Part shown: positions 33,524-40,333 of the stretch, piece after piece | How positions within the stretch are numbered: position 1 is the first letter of the stretch | How the letters are laid out: each line of letters opens with the position of its first letter | Origin: Tubiluchus corallicola | Lineage: Eukaryota > Priapulida > Priapulimorpha > Priapulimorphida > Tubiluchidae | Length of the DNA: 40,333 nt | Direction of reading: 5' to 3' | Assembly (NCBI GenBank): GCA_030141605.1 | Contig: JAQGDQ010000295.1 | Coordinates: 250,001 to 290,333 of the forward strand | Translations under genes and position numbers: made by a program | Notes under the pieces: generated by a model | What the model saw: the letters and a program-made list of their open reading frames with translations, nothing else | The model's database searches: none | Told to the model about the DNA's origin: nothing

Positions 33524-33652
33524 CTAAACTGAAAAGCTGACGATTAATTTGAGAAGATCAGGTAAATCCGGCATTACGTAACCCCTAAGACACTCCACAG
33601 GATACGTAGCATTGTCCCACTCGGCTTGTGCTTGTAACTTGACCTCTTCTTC
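33524..33652 (-). CDS. Candidate terminal coding exon, hypothetical
   Basis: On the minus strand a good acceptor (TTGTGCCTCTCACCAACACAG) precedes a frame that starts EEEVKLQAQAEWDNATYPVE, continues CLRGYVMPDLPDLLKLIV and ends in TAG. The same frame is open upstream of the acceptor back to about 33735 (SVYSWSWNVFLRVMRSLCL). The residue composition looks like a globular protein and the block is GC-richer than its flanks. Phase 0 fits the donor at 34691 (-). I recognise no family. Open runs of this length are frequent by chance here, so confidence is low. Confidence 0.22.
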   Translation of the reverse strand, partial: EEEVKLQAQAEWDNATYPVECLRGYVMPDLPDLLKLIVSFSV

Positions 33653-34059
33653 CTGTGTTGGTGAGAGGCACAAGCTACGCATTACTCTCAGGAAAACGTT
33701 CCAAGACCAGCTGTAGACGCTACTAGTATTGGGTACTAAACACTACACAAATCGTAATTTGTATTGGTTCAGCTACCAGTGGTGCTATAAATCCATTTCT
33801 TACTTAAATTTTGTTTGAAGAGGCCTCCGAGCATGATTTGTCCAAACTGGAAGCAGGCTGTAGTTCTTTTGGTCCTCTCTTCAAAATACTGCAGACCCTT
33901 ACAGCATCCGAACACTGTAACTGATGCAATTATAGGCAAGTCAACTGTTAACTGTTGGTAAATACTTGTTTGACTTTTGGCTTACTATGATTCTTATTAC
34001 ACAACTATTAGGAATAAAATTGCGACAGTTTTGCTGTGTTGACACTTGGAAGTCTTTGT

Positions 34060-34135
34060 GGTGACAATGGCAACAACAAAAACAACAACAACAATAGCAG
34101 TAGCAACAACAACAATAGCGATAACATTGACAAAA
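34060..34135 (+). repeat. Degenerate CAA/CAG triplet block
   Basis: CAACAACAAAAACAACAACA and AGCAGTAGCAACAACAACAA-type words. The Cys/Tyr-rich minus-strand ORF over it is its translation. Confidence 0.7.
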
Positions 34136-34564
34136 CAACTATGTTAACAAGTATAGTAGCAGGAACTTCCACAAGTCAATACTGATATTTTCAATCTCAG
34201 GTTATATGTTGCCATGAGGCCCAATGATACTAATAAAGTTTCCAGGAAAAATAATTTCTCTTTAATTCTAATAACTTAATACCAATAATGTTACTAACTA
34301 CAGTAACAGAGGGAACAACAATGACAATAATAGCAAAAAGAGCAATAACATCAACCTCATTCTGCTCATTTGAAAATCTTGATACAAATTGATTTAAAAA
34401 ATGTTTAATCTTAACAGTTATTCAACTTGTTAAATAAGCCTATATCTATACTCAAAGCTCACTATGTACTGTGTATAATAATGCCAACACCAATTATTAG
34501 TTTGAGCCGGTGTGTGACTCTTTTTTCGAAAAGACCACTAATGAACCCTTGAGATCAGCATTTT

Positions 34565-34738
34565 CTAAATTAACAACAGTTCTCTTTGCTGTGTCACAAT
34601 GCCACATTCTAGACCCCACGCTAGTTTTTTGCTTCGACCATTGTCCACAGGCAGGTCAAGAGCCGCAGACGTAGGCTCATCTGGGCTCACCTTTTGCACA
34701 CGTTTCCGCCGAAGAATACTGAAGAGTGTTTTAAGCAT
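34565..34738 (-). CDS. Candidate small coding exon or 57-codon ORF
   Basis: A minus-strand ATG at 34738 (A at -3) opens a frame that starts MLKTLFSILRRKRVQK. A strong donor, CAAAAG|GTGAGC, lies at 34691/34690. If unspliced, the frame continues VSPDEPTSAALDLPVDNG and closes at TAG (34567-34565) after 57 codons. If spliced in phase 0 it could join the candidate exon at 33652. The block is GC-rich relative to its surroundings. The overlapping plus-strand frame (34599-34802) has no motif. No family recognised. Confidence 0.22.
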   Translation of the reverse strand: MLKTLFSILRRKRVQKVSPDEPTSAALDLPVDNGRSKKLAWGLECGIVTQQRELLLI

Positions 34739-34744
34739 GCTTAA

Positions 34745-35185
34745 AGACGTGCCATATGGAGACCGAGGGGCATTATCTCCATCCCGGGTTCAGTTGAGTT
34801 GATACTGTTTACTGAGATGGGTAAATACTAGAGGACAATGGTAACAGCCTTGACACGAAAATCCCCAGAAATCTGCTGCTTGCCTCTTTTAACCTGTCTT
34901 GTCCCAAACATTACGCCAGCCTGGACTGCGTTTCATTAACTGAGCTCAGTGTCCTCTGTTGACACAACAGATTTTGGAACAGTAGAGGAAGAAGAAGAAA
35001 ATACAATCAATGCTTATTGCCATCCATTCGGCAACAAATGATTTCTGTTAGTTGTTGCCAGTCGGCGGTTCCTAGATTTTTTTGTTCCATGACCTGTATT
35101 AATGACCTTTCACATCTGCGTTATTTGTGTTCAAATTTTTAGACTTACAGAACTCAGGCTCATTTCTGTATGTCACTCCTTTGAT
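34745..35185. other. No feature recognised
   Basis: No repeat or coding signal apart from the pyrimidine-rich approach to the candidate exon at 35191. Confidence 0.45.
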
Positions 35186-35190
35186 TTCAG

Positions 35191-35250
35191 AGCTACCTTG
35201 ACTATCAAGACTTCTTTGGCCAAATTACAACCTTGAAGAAAAGTGTTAAG
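35191..35250 (+). other. Candidate 60-nt internal exon
   Basis: The acceptor context is TGTCACTCCTTTGATTTCAG and the donor is AAG|GTTTAT (moderate to weak). The block is exactly 20 codons, and only phase 0 is open, reading SYLDYQDFFGQITTLKKSVK. The residue mix is protein-like. No family is recognised and no phase-compatible neighbour was found, so it remains a candidate. Confidence 0.25.
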
Positions 35251-35565
35251 GTTTATCTTAGTTAAAAAGTGAAAAACAAAAGTGATTTTGATATCATTTT
35301 CTCATTATAATTACTGAAAATCTTTTGTTGTTCTGGAATAACATGATGTCACAGACACAGCAATTTTTTAAAAACACATGATTTGATATTAAGCTATTAG
35401 AGTTGAATAGAGATTATTGCTCCTATTAGTATCATTGAGCCTCATGGCAACAAAGAACCTGAGATTGAAAGCATCAGTGCAATGAAAGGTATCGTAAGAA
35501 CATGATTCTCAGATGTAGTTGAAAAACCTGGTAATAGTAGTTGTAGTGGAAAGTCATCAGCAGTA

Positions 35566-35740
35566 ATAATAATAATTAATGTTGTTTTTTATTTATTTTT
35601 CACATAATCCATAGTACAGAAAAGTACAAAGACAAGCAGTTAAAATTAATTAAAAATTGTACAGAAACCTAAAAACTGTAGCAGAATTAAATTACAAAGT
35701 ATAAAAAGAGAGAAGTTAGGTTATGCTTTAAAAACACAAG
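35566..35740 (-). mobile_element. Possible LINE-type 3' end
   Basis: On the minus strand, TGTACTATGGATTATGTGAA is followed by AAATAAATAAAAAACAAC and a short ATT-rich tail at about 35566-35580. This resembles a retroelement polyadenylation and tail region. No coding remnant is recognised upstream, and copy A of the 36-kb LINE ends only about 170 bp away. Confidence 0.3.
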
Positions 35741-36129
35741 ACGATGATGAAGATCTGGTTACATTTCTCGACACATGCTGTAATGCATTGTGAATACAGA
35801 ACCAGAGAAGTCAAGAACAAGTGACTGTTTCACCAAGCATGTATTCTGATTCCCAGAGATTACTGGTTTTCCACCAAGCTCTGTGGTTTATACAAACTGA
35901 CTAAACTTTACTTGCCATGTACCAGCATTGATAATCACTGATAGAAGACTTGATGGAGATGATCAATCAGTCTTCTTTCGCATGCAGGAACTGTAAAGCC
36001 TGTTGGAAGTTGTGTTTTGCGTCAGTTTTGCAAGTTTTACAAAGTTGCTGGTGCAGTAGTGACCCCATAGTAAACCTGACATTGTTTTGCAACAATACAC
36101 AAAAAAATATAAAAAAAACTATGATTTAA

Positions 36130-38073
36130 TTAATATGGCCGTGGGTATATGAATTCGGAATTAGTGTGTATGTTGTCGTACTGGTGTGATGGTATTTCAT
36201 ATCTGGTTAATATTAGTGATTTTAATTTTGTTTTAAATGCTGATAGGGACTTGATTTGTTTAACCTGTAATGGTAGAGAATTCCAAAGTAAAATTGCTTG
36301 TTTGATTACAGAGTTCGTTCCATAGTGGGTATTTGTCCTAATTTGTTTTAGATTGCTTGTTCTGGAATTAACGATAGGATTTGGAAAAAAGGTAAATCTG
36401 TTATTCTGGAATGGTTTGCTGATGTTGTTAATGTATTTAAATATAAAAAGCAGAGTAAAATATTCTTTGTGTGCTTCAATGATTGGGAATTTTAAAGTTT
36501 TTCTCAGGTTAGTTGTTGAAGCTTTGAATTTTTGTCTACCTGCCTTGTGTTTGTATGAGTACCCAGCTATGTATCTCAATGCATAGTTTTGAAGGAGATT
36601 TAATTTTAAGTAATTTTCTCTTTTGGTTTTTTGAAGTAGCGTACATCCATATAAGAAGTGTGGTAGAACTAAAGTTTTATATATTAGTGTTTTAGTTTCC
36701 TTTGTTAGTTGCCCTTTAACTTGTCGGAGATATGATGTGCTAGATGCCATTTTTGTGTATATGTTATTAAAGTGATCATCCCATGAAAGATTATTGTCTA
36801 CTTGTATGCCCAGGAATTTAACATTGTTAGTTTGTTTGATTACAGCATTATCTATTGTCAAAGTGGTTGATGATGCATCATTAGTATTTAATGAGGGTGA
36901 CAGTATCATGAATTCTGTTTTGTCATTATTCATTTTTAGCTTGTAATGACTAAATGCCATATTTATATTTTTTATATCTTCTTCTAAATAATTTTTTGCA
37001 GTTTGGACATTTTCATGGGCTATGTAGATTGTAGTGTCATCAGCGTATTGCGTTATTTGTGAGTGTTTTAATACACTGGATATGTTGTTTATATATAGGC
37101 AAAATAATAACGGACCTAGTAGTGTTCCTTGCGGTATACCTCTGTTTAACGTGGCCCAGTCAGAAAAGTTGGTTGTATCTAACTTTACTCGTTGTTGTCT
37201 ATCTTTGAGATAATTTTGTATCAGTTTTAACGATATCGAATCTAATCCGATTTGTTTTAAATTATCGTAAAGTAGTTCGTGATTAATGCTATCGAAAGCT
37301 TTACTTAAATCCAAAAATGCTGCTAAAATGTATTGCTTGTTGTCTAAACTATGTCTCCAATTTTCTGTTGTGTGTATTAGGGCGTCAATGGTTGAATGGT
37401 GTTTACGGAAGCCAAACTGATGTTTTGATAAAAGTTCATGTTTATTTACATATGAATTTATCTGATCATAAATTACCCTTTCCCAAACTTTGCCGAAACA
37501 ATGGATTACGGAAATTGGGCGATAATTCATGGGATCACATTTTGGATCTTTTTTATGGATTGGAGTCACGTTTGCCATTTTACATACCGTTGGAAATTCG
37601 CCTCTCATAATTATCTGATTAGCAATGTAAGTCATATGCGGGGCTATTACAGATGCGCTATCTTTTAGAATTTTGATAGGAATATCTGATGGTCCACTCC
37701 CTTTGTTGGAACTTAGGTTATTTAATATGTCGTTAATTTCTCCTACTGTGACGCTTTTGAATGAGAATACTGTGTTAGACGATTTGTTTTTTAATTTATT
37801 AATTATATTATTGCTAATATGAGAAGCCACTCCCTTAAAATTTCCAAGATTCAGGAATATTGCATTTAGCGCGTTGGCAATATCTTTGGGTTTTGTAATA
37901 ACAGTGTTGTTGATCTTAATTTCGTCAACACGCGTTAGTTTGTTACGGCATTTATTTATTACATTGTTAATAATTTTCCATTTTTCTTTGGTATTTGTTG
38001 CGTTTTTACATTGTTGTTGTATATGTTTATTTTTCAAGCATTTATTAAGATTATTAAATTGATTTCTCTTTTT
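36130..38073 (-). CDS. LINE reverse transcriptase, copy A (partial)
   Basis: This encodes the reverse transcriptase that copies LINE RNA into DNA at a nicked target. The open frame runs from just after an in-frame TAA at 38076-38074 to the TAA at 36132. Counting residues from codon 38037: the NYRPIS block is near 171-176 and the FGFRK-HHST block near 208-215. Motif A FLDLSKAFDSIN (241-252) carries the first catalytic Asp, motif B is RGIPQG (299-304), motif C is YADD (331-334) with the catalytic Asp pair, followed by KLKMNNDKTE and FLGI blocks. The C-terminal ~220 residues end in PRPY. No stop interrupts the RT core, so the copy is recent or conserved. There is no AUG at a sensible place because the true start lay in the missing 5' part. 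The pattern fits the CR1/L2/Jockey group; the exact clade is uncertain. Confidence 0.92.
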   Translation of the reverse strand, partial: KKRNQFNNLNKCLKNKHIQQQCKNATNTKEKWKIINNVINKCRNKLTRVDEIKINNTVITKPKDIANALNAIFLNLGNFKGVASHISNNIINKLKNKSSNTVFSFKSVTVGEINDILNNLSSNKGSGPSDIPIKILKDSASVIAPHMTYIANQIIMRGEFPTVCKMANVTPIHKKDPKCDPMNYRPISVIHCFGKVWERVIYDQINSYVNKHELLSKHQFGFRKHHSTIDALIHTTENWRHSLDNKQYILAAFLDLSKAFDSINHELLYDNLKQIGLDSISLKLIQNYLKDRQQRVKLDTTNFSDWATLNRGIPQGTLLGPLLFCLYINNISSVLKHSQITQYADDTTIYIAHENVQTAKNYLEEDIKNINMAFSHYKLKMNNDKTEFMILSPSLNTNDASSTTLTIDNAVIKQTNNVKFLGIQVDNNLSWDDHFNNIYTKMASSTSYLRQVKGQLTKETKTLIYKTLVLPHFLYGCTLLQKTKRENYLKLNLLQNYALRYIAGYSYKHKAGRQKFKASTTNLRKTLKFPIIEAHKEYFTLLFIFKYINNISKPFQNNRFTFFPNPIVNSRTSNLKQIRTNTHYGTNSVIKQAILLWNSLPLQVKQIKSLSAFKTKLKSLILTRYEIPSHQYDNIHTNSEFIYPRPY

Positions 38074-38386
38074 TTATAATTGTTATGATTGTTTTTAGTT
38101 TTGTTCTTTTCCCATATATTATACATTCTGTTTTTCGCTATTCTTAGTTTGTCAAGTTCAGGTGTTGTCCAGGTACTTTCGTTATTGAGTTTGCTTTGTT
38201 GTGGGATTTGCTTTACGTTTTTATATGGTGCATGTACATTAAGGCAATATTCGACATTATATGTCAGAATATTAACTTGTGTATCTATTTTATCAGTCAT
38301 ATATATGGAGGTCCAGTTCATTTTTGCTAAGTCGATTAAGTATGAATGTTTGTTGTATTGGGCGTAGTCTCTCATTAAATGCCAGA
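38034..38386 (-). pseudogene. EN-RT linker fragment of copy A, frameshifted
   Basis: The minus frame from 38386 to a TGA at 38036-38034 begins SVWHLMRDYAQYNKHSYLID and includes NVHAPYKNVK and STWTTPELDKLRIAKNRMYN, which match the conserved region between the endonuclease and RT domains of Jockey/CR1-type ORF2 (an A-P-x-K element, then W-T-P-E and R-x-R-x-Y). It then runs out of frame. The RT frame resumes across a seven-base A-run (plus-strand T-run 38069-38075), where one missing base explains the shift. Copy B has no counterpart to this segment. Confidence 0.8.
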
Positions 38387-40111
38387 CTGAATTTTGGAAA
38401 TTTTAAGGGAGTGGCTTCTCATATTAGCAATAATATAATTAATAAATTAAAAAACAAATCGTCTAACACAGTATTCTCATTCAAAAGCGTCACAGTAGGA
38501 GAAATTAACGACATATTAAATAACCTAAGTTCCAACAAAGGGAGTGGACCATCAGATATTCCTATCAAAATTCTAAAAGATAGCGCTTCTGTAATAGCCC
38601 CGCATATGACTTACATTGCTAATCAGATAATTATGAGAGGCGAATTTCCAACGGTATGTAAAATGGCAAACGTGACTCCAATCCATAAAAAAGATCCAAA
38701 ATGTGATCCCATGAATTATCGCCCAATTTCCGTAATCCATTGTTTCGGCAAAGTTTGGGAAAGGGTAATTTATGATCAGATAAATTCATATGTAAATAAA
38801 CATGAACTTTTATCAAAACATCAGTTTGGCTTCCGTAAACACCATTCAACCATTGACGCCCTAATACACACAACAGAAAATTGGAGACATAGTTTAGACA
38901 ACAAGCAATACATTTTAGCAGCATTTTTGGATTTAAGTAAAGCTTTCGATAGCATTAATCACGAACTACTTTACGATAATTTAAAACAAATCGGATTAGA
39001 TTCGATATCGTTAAAACTGATACAAAATTATCTCAAAGATAGACAACAACGAGTAAAGTTAGATACAACCAACTTTTCTGACTGGGCCACGTTAAACAGA
39101 GGTATACCGCAAGGAACACTACTAGGTCCGTTATTATTTTGCCTATATATAAACAACATATCCAGTGTATTAAAACACTCACAAATAACGCAATACGCTG
39201 ATGACACTACAATCTACATAGCCCATGAAAATGTCCAAACTGCAAAAAATTATTTAGAAGAAGATATAAAAAATATAAATATGGCATTTAGTCATTACAA
39301 GCTAAAAATGAATAATGACAAAACAGAATTCATGATACTGTCACCCTCATTAAATACTAATGATGCATCATCAACCACTTTGACAATAGATAATGCTGTA
39401 ATCAAACAAACTAACAATGTTAAATTCCTGGGCATACAAGTAGACAATAATCTTTCATGGGATGATCACTTTAATAACATATACACAAAAATGGCATCTA
39501 GCACATCATATCTCCGACAAGTTAAAGGGCAACTAACAAAGGAAACTAAAACACTAATATATAAAACTTTAGTTCTACCACACTTCTTATATGGATGTAC
39601 GCTACTTCAAAAAACCAAAAGAGAAAATTACTTAAAATTAAATCTCCTTCAAAACTATGCATTGAGATTGATAGCTGGGTACTCATACAAACACAAGGCA
39701 GGTAGACAAAAATTCAAAGCTTCAACAACTAACCTGAGAAAAACTTTAAAATTCCCAATCATTGAAGCACACAAAGAATATTTTACTCTGCTTTTTATAT
39801 TTAAATACATTAACAACATCAGCAAACCATTCCAGAATAACAGATTTACCTTTTTTCCAAATCCTATCGTTAATTCCAGAACAAGCAATCTAAAACAAAT
39901 TAGGACAAATACCCACTATGGAACGAACTCTGTAATCAAACAAGCAATTTTACTTTGGAATTCTCTACCATTACAGGTTAAACAAATCAAGTCCCTATCA
40001 GCATTTAAAACAAAATTAAAATCACTAATATTAACCAGATATGAAATACCATCACACCAGTACGACAACATACACACTAATTCCGAATTCATATACCCAC
40101 GGCCATATTAA
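38387..40111 (+). CDS. LINE reverse transcriptase, copy B (5'-truncated)
   Basis: The product matches copy A from LNFGNFKG to the PRPY end, with the same FLDLSKAFDSIN, RGIPQG and YADD catalytic motifs and no stop. Two residue differences from copy A are seen: Phe for Leu at the junction (LNFG versus LNLG), and Leu for Tyr in the NYALR(L/Y)IAGY block, caused by the adjacent TG/AC change at 39669-39670. The frame is open further upstream to 38279, but those residues are antisense to copy A's linker and are not part of the protein. It has no start codon or endonuclease, so it is not an autonomous gene. Confidence 0.9.
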   Translation: MNFGNFKGVASHISNNIINKLKNKSSNTVFSFKSVTVGEINDILNNLSSNKGSGPSDIPIKILKDSASVIAPHMTYIANQIIMRGEFPTVCKMANVTPIHKKDPKCDPMNYRPISVIHCFGKVWERVIYDQINSYVNKHELLSKHQFGFRKHHSTIDALIHTTENWRHSLDNKQYILAAFLDLSKAFDSINHELLYDNLKQIGLDSISLKLIQNYLKDRQQRVKLDTTNFSDWATLNRGIPQGTLLGPLLFCLYINNISSVLKHSQITQYADDTTIYIAHENVQTAKNYLEEDIKNINMAFSHYKLKMNNDKTEFMILSPSLNTNDASSTTLTIDNAVIKQTNNVKFLGIQVDNNLSWDDHFNNIYTKMASSTSYLRQVKGQLTKETKTLIYKTLVLPHFLYGCTLLQKTKRENYLKLNLLQNYALRLIAGYSYKHKAGRQKFKASTTNLRKTLKFPIIEAHKEYFTLLFIFKYINNISKPFQNNRFTFFPNPIVNSRTSNLKQIRTNTHYGTNSVIKQAILLWNSLPLQVKQIKSLSAFKTKLKSLILTRYEIPSHQYDNIHTNSEFIYPRPY

Positions 40112-40309
40112 TTAAATCATAGTTTTTTTTTTATATTTTTTGTGTATAGTTGTAAATATGTTTGATTTTATTCGTCATTACTGCACAGTAGTTTAGATTG
40201 CACTGACGCATTTGCCTTCAGCAGTGTAAGTTTTTATTAACTAACACTGATTGATTATCTCTATAAAGTTTTTATCAGTGATTATCAATGTTTTTAATGG
40301 CAAATAAAG

Positions 40310-40333
40310 ATTATTATATATATATATATATAC
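40310..40333 (+). repeat. TA-rich tail at the LINE 3' end
   Basis: ATTATTATATATATATATAT follows AATAAAG directly. A short-repeat tail is usual for CR1/L2-type elements. It is cut by the window edge. Confidence 0.6.

Larger units (their letters stand above)
35906..38386 (-). mobile_element. CR1/L2-like LINE, copy A, 5'-truncated
   Basis: This minus-strand element contains the end of the endonuclease-RT linker (from 38386), the RT domain, a TAA stop at 36132-36130 and a 3' UTR to about 35906. The 3' boundary is inferred from shared homology with copy B (CAGTGATTATCAATG and ATGGCAAGTAAAG). The AP endonuclease domain and anything upstream are missing. Its 5' end abuts the 5' end of copy B with no spacer. 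A one-base loss in an A-run at 38069-38075 breaks the long frame. Confidence 0.9.
36120..40121. repeat. Giant inverted repeat of LINE arms, centre ~38120
   Basis: Arms 36120-37854 and 38387-40121 pair with constant coordinate sum 76241 and no indels. Comparing them line by line, I found four mismatches in about 1735 bp: at plus positions 38393 (C/T), 38587 (synonymous GCA/GCT), and the adjacent pair 39669-39670 (AC versus TG). The loop (37855-38386) is 532 bp and holds linker sequence unique to copy A. Confidence 0.95.
38387..40333 (+). mobile_element. CR1/L2-like LINE, copy B, 5'-truncated
   Basis: The element starts abruptly at 38387, about 62 codons into copy A's RT frame. It runs through the stop at 40109-40111 and a 3' UTR to AATAAAG at 40303-40309, then a TA-rich tail (ATTATTATATATATA) to the window end. 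Its 3' UTR is recognisably homologous to that of copy A (CATTACTGCAC, CACTGACGCA and ATCAGTGATTATCAATG blocks) but clearly diverged and with indels, unlike the coding part. The tail may continue past the window. Confidence 0.9.

Noticed and set aside
37317-37610. 97-codon ORF antisense to the LINE, also at 38631-38924
   Set aside because: It is a shadow of the RT frame on the opposite strand; its presence in both copies follows from arm identity, not from selection.
38279-38386. Apparent N-terminal 36 residues of the copy B ORF
   Set aside because: They are the antisense of copy A's linker region. The frame is open only by chance, starts at GTG, and homology to the LINE begins at 38387.
36120-40121. 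Simple twin-priming inversion of one LINE insertion
   Set aside because: Twin priming gives an inverted 5' part joined to the 3' part with little overlap. Here both halves contain the full RT and 3' UTR.

Overview
The window looks like AT-rich nuclear DNA from an invertebrate animal. The grounds are: no dense gene packing on either strand, very long dinucleotide, trinucleotide and pentanucleotide arrays, TTAGGG-like blocks, metazoan-type non-LTR retrotransposons, and splice-like signals around tiny open blocks. A marine invertebrate such as a mollusc, annelid or hemichordate would fit, but the species cannot be fixed from the sequence. Most of the window is probably intergenic or intronic.

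Layout. 1-5 kb: a dispersed GTCAC-rich repeat with telomere-like blocks, a CT array, two possible small exons, and decayed LINE 3' ends at 3.7 kb (-) and 4.6 kb (+). 5-17 kb: mostly unremarkable DNA with hairpins, ATT/AGT arrays, a LINE 3' end with a (TAA)n tail (12.2-12.8 kb, -), an adjacent foldback, and a GT array whose flank recurs at 25.3 kb. 17.6-18.1 kb: a 31-bp CAG-rich minisatellite. 21.9-23.7 kb: a GC-richer ORF with a P-loop-like motif, a 160-bp CT array, and a two-phase pentanucleotide array. 25-30 kb: a second GT repeat, a long-arm foldback element (26.0-26.5 kb), a well-bounded candidate exon (26.6 kb), a 48-codon ORF with a signal-peptide-like start (27.5 kb), and a 160-bp GA array. 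32-35 kb: a second GTCAC repeat, a 51-bp tandem duplication, and candidate small exons on both strands.

The only secure protein-coding content lies at 35.9-40.3 kb. There, two copies of a CR1/L2-like LINE sit 5'-to-5' as a giant palindrome. Each carries a reverse transcriptase with recognisable catalytic motifs. By direct base comparison the 1.73-kb arms differ at only four positions, while their 3' UTRs, still clearly homologous, are much more diverged. This contrast is the strongest unusual signal in the window.

A second recurring signal is a short cassette (CTGANGA, a 15-20 nt spacer, then a GAAAC-like block) seen five times between 6 and 21.5 kb, twice inside one foldback. It resembles retroelement-associated hairpins and has the two conserved boxes of a hammerhead ribozyme core. 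The single-exon peptide ORF and the splice-bounded exons are hypotheses that need transcript evidence.
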